This document shows positions 62,416 through 64,000 of a stretch of 64,000 bases of DNA, piece after piece; the first letter of the stretch is position 1, and the number at the start of each line of letters is the position of its first letter. Under the pieces are notes generated by a model. That model was not told where the DNA came from. It did no database searches and saw only the letters and a program-made list of their open reading frames with translations. Origin of the DNA: Bacillota bacterium (lineage in GTDB: Bacteria > Bacillota > Clostridia > Lachnospirales > Lachnospiraceae); NCBI GenBank assembly GCA_023392535.1, contig JAEVYY010000018.1:62001-126000 (forward strand), given 5' to 3'. The translations under genes were made by a program, and so were the position numbers.

Positions 62416-62889
62416 TTATTTAATTGGTTTTGCACCAGCCTTTTCCTGAGCTTTTTCCAAAGTACGCTTAAAGAAACTCTTTTTTACAGGCTCTGCCTTG
62501 ATTGCTTTATGCAATCCCTTCACTTCCGTAATATAAATACCACTCACAACAGCTTTTACTTCTTTCTTTACGGGTACGGAATTGAATATTTTTTCATCAC
62601 ATACAAGAGAAATAATTTGAGGACCGACTTTTGCTTTTACGATGGGCAACTTAGACCGACGTAGTAATTTTGGCGTTTGATCGATGACCATCTGTGGAAG
62701 ACCGGAATCTTTCATCTTCATCCGTTTTTTGTCAATGATCAACATGGATACGGTCTGTTTATTCGCATTAATCTGTTCCTGTTGTTCCGCTTGCTTTTTC
62801 TGTGCTCTTTTACCTAAAAAATATAATACAACTACAGTAATAATAAGAACTGCAAGTATGGATAATAATACGATTGTTACTGTATTCAC
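62416..62889 (-). CDS. Small membrane-anchored protein, conserved type
   Basis: A 157-residue protein with one N-terminal transmembrane helix (TVTIVLLSILAVLIITVVVL, then YFLGKRAQKKQ) and a basic cytoplasmic part. Segments MLIIDKKRMKMKDSGLP, KLPIVKAKVGPQIISLVCDE and VVSGIYITEVKGL look like a small beta domain. I recognise no named family. GGAGG is in front of the start on the minus strand. Confidence 0.7.
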   Translation of the reverse strand: MNTVTIVLLSILAVLIITVVVLYFLGKRAQKKQAEQQEQINANKQTVSMLIIDKKRMKMKDSGLPQMVIDQTPKLLRRSKLPIVKAKVGPQIISLVCDEKIFNSVPVKKEVKAVVSGIYITEVKGLHKAIKAEPVKKSFFKRTLEKAQEKAGAKPIK

Positions 62890-62963
62890 GGGATACCTCC
62901 TAAAATAATAATAAAACTTTGTTCATTGTATCATTGTTTCAGGCAAAGTGCAATACAGATGCA

Positions 62964-62992
62964 TTGAATTGTACCACAAAATCAATTATACT
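62964..62992 (+). promoter_or_regulatory. Promoter of the cardiolipin synthase gene
   Basis: TTGAAT at 62964-62969 and TATACT at 62987-62992 are 17 bp apart, 22 bp before ATG 63015. Confidence 0.55.
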
Positions 62993-63014
62993 ACATAAGA
63001 GTAGAGGTGGATAA

Positions 63015-64000
63015 ATGGAACTTATAATAAAACAGATCTATCAGGTAATTCAATATATGCTAAATCATATGGTAATCATTAATCTGTTGTTATCCATTGT
63101 GATTGTTTTCTTTCAGAGGAGGGAACCAAAGTCTGTCTGGGCCTGGTTATTAGTACTCTATTCTGTTCCGATTGTCGGCTTCATTATTTATCTTTTTGCA
63201 GGAACGGATACACATAAGAGAAAGATGTTTCGGCTAAAGGAGATAGAGGATCGCATAAATGAAGCGATCAGACAGCAGGAATATAGAATCGAAAACAAAG
63301 AGATGGAGCGCGAGAACCCAGAGCTAAAAGGATATTTTGATTTGATGTATTATAATCTTCATAGCGGGGGTTCTATTTTGACGAATGATAATACCATACA
63401 AGTATTTACGGATGGTAATGAAAAGTTTGATGCTTTGATAAAGGACATTCAGAAAGCAAAAAAGTTTATTCACATTCAATATTATATCATTCGCAATGAT
63501 GTGCTTTTTAACAGGATAAAGGATGTATTATTAGAGAAAGTGAAAGAAGGAGTAGAAGTGCGCATCCTGTTTGATGGGATGGGATGTCGTGCTGTTTCCG
63601 AAAAATTCTGGAAGAAAATGCAGAAGGCAGGTATTAAGACGATTACATTCTTTCCGGCGACCATGCGGCGGCTGCATCTTAGAATTAATTACCGGAATCA
63701 CCGCAAAATCGTAATTGTCGATAATGAAATAGCTTATGTGGGCGGTTTTAATATTGGGAAAGAATATATTGGTTTGTCAAAGAAATTCGGTAATTGGAGA
63801 GATACCCATTTACGAATAGAGGGAAGTGCGGTAAGTGCACTGCAAATACGTTTTATATTGGATTGGAATTATGCCGCAAGAGAGAATCTGTTTCAGCAGG
63901 AAAAGTATTTTTTTACAAACAATATAAAAAAAGGAAATACAACTGTTCAGATTGTTTCCAGTGGCCCCGATTCTGCATTACAGAATATAAGAAATAATTA
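63015..64000 (+). CDS. cls: Cardiolipin synthase, cut by the window end
   Basis: The frame is open from ATG 63015 (behind GAGGTGG) to the last base, about 328 codons, with no stop. The N-terminus has two hydrophobic segments (MVIINLLLSIVIVFF and WLLVLYSVPIVGFIIYLFAG). The PLD part begins near VFTDGNEKFDALIKDIQKAK. The first HKD motif is NHRKIVIVDNEIAYVGGFNI (His, Lys, Asp). The second HKD motif would lie beyond the end. It joins two phosphatidylglycerols to cardiolipin in the membrane. Confidence 0.93.
   Translation, partial: MELIIKQIYQVIQYMLNHMVIINLLLSIVIVFFQRREPKSVWAWLLVLYSVPIVGFIIYLFAGTDTHKRKMFRLKEIEDRINEAIRQQEYRIENKEMERENPELKGYFDLMYYNLHSGGSILTNDNTIQVFTDGNEKFDALIKDIQKAKKFIHIQYYIIRNDVLFNRIKDVLLEKVKEGVEVRILFDGMGCRAVSEKFWKKMQKAGIKTITFFPATMRRLHLRINYRNHRKIVIVDNEIAYVGGFNIGKEYIGLSKKFGNWRDTHLRIEGSAVSALQIRFILDWNYAARENLFQQEKYFFTNNIKKGNTTVQIVSSGPDSALQNIRNN

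Noticed and set aside
1..64000. CRISPR arrays, tRNA and rRNA genes
   Set aside because: No regular repeat-spacer arrays and no tRNA or rRNA signature were noticed anywhere in the window. The direct repeats seen (collagen triplets, 9-bp repeats) have other explanations.

Overview
The window is a piece of a low-GC Firmicute chromosome. The gene set is that of an anaerobic, spore-forming, polysaccharide-using clostridium, most likely a member of the Lachnospiraceae. The pointers are spoVT, spoIID, a SpoIIQ-like gene, a SipL-type DUF3794/LysM spore-coat gene, a GH51 arabinofuranosidase, a one-operon PTS, class 1B pyrK/pyrD, and strong AGGAGG-type ribosome binding sites. The species assignment is inference; no rRNA gene is present.

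Layout. 1-5.4 kb: a frameshifted lipoprotein gene, a DUF2892 membrane protein, a two-gene chromate transporter, and a LexA-controlled SOS operon (DUF6504-like protein, Y-family polymerase, SRAP/HMCES-type protein). 5.6-9.4 kb: a frameshifted zinc-ribbon membrane protein, a decayed relative of it, and a group II intron with its reverse transcriptase sitting directly behind a terminator hairpin. 9.5-16.9 kb: GH51 arabinofuranosidase, DUF6171 protein, an ArsR-type regulator with a large C-terminal domain, spoVT, a membrane diguanylate cyclase, a threonine-aldolase-like enzyme and an RNA-methyltransferase-like protein. 17.0-22.4 kb: a phage-derived locus with a mini ImmA/IrrE-like protein, an XRE repressor, collagen-like fibre proteins, a secreted relative, and an XhlA-like/holin/endolysin lysis set, but no capsid, portal, terminase or tail genes. 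A third fibre gene with the same promoter lies 5.5 kb further on, at 27.7-28.7 kb, between ileS and glgP.

22.4-36.8 kb: nicotinate phosphoribosyltransferase, T-box-controlled ileS, glycogen phosphorylase, 3-methyladenine glycosylase, an aconitase-family hydratase, and spoIID followed by a SpoIIQ-like gene. 36.9-41.9 kb: a GH9-like lipoprotein with no recognisable catalytic residues, ddl, murF, a nested palindromic repeat and plsC. 42.0-47.1 kb: a PrcB-type lipoprotein, pyrC-pyrK-pyrD and sipL. 47.1-51.9 kb: a branched-chain amino-acid ABC transporter (livFGMHJ, minus strand) with a leader terminator. 52.1-58.9 kb: a DUF5610-like protein, then a PRD regulator and a PTS carrying its own HPr and Enzyme I as well as fructose-type EIIA, EIIB and EIIC. 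59.1-64 kb: ispE, a GntR regulator, a small exported protein, murI, a DUF1934 protein, a small membrane protein and a cardiolipin synthase cut by the window end.

The strongest candidate for an undescribed system is the fibre/lysis locus. Three collagen-like genes share one promoter architecture: three copies of a 14-bp dyad operator placed upstream of the -35, between -35 and -10, and just downstream of the start. The first copy sits next to the XRE repressor gene that probably binds it. The leaders also share a closing helix with matching base changes. A holin and endolysin follow the second fibre gene, so the products, which lack signal peptides, could be released by lysis.
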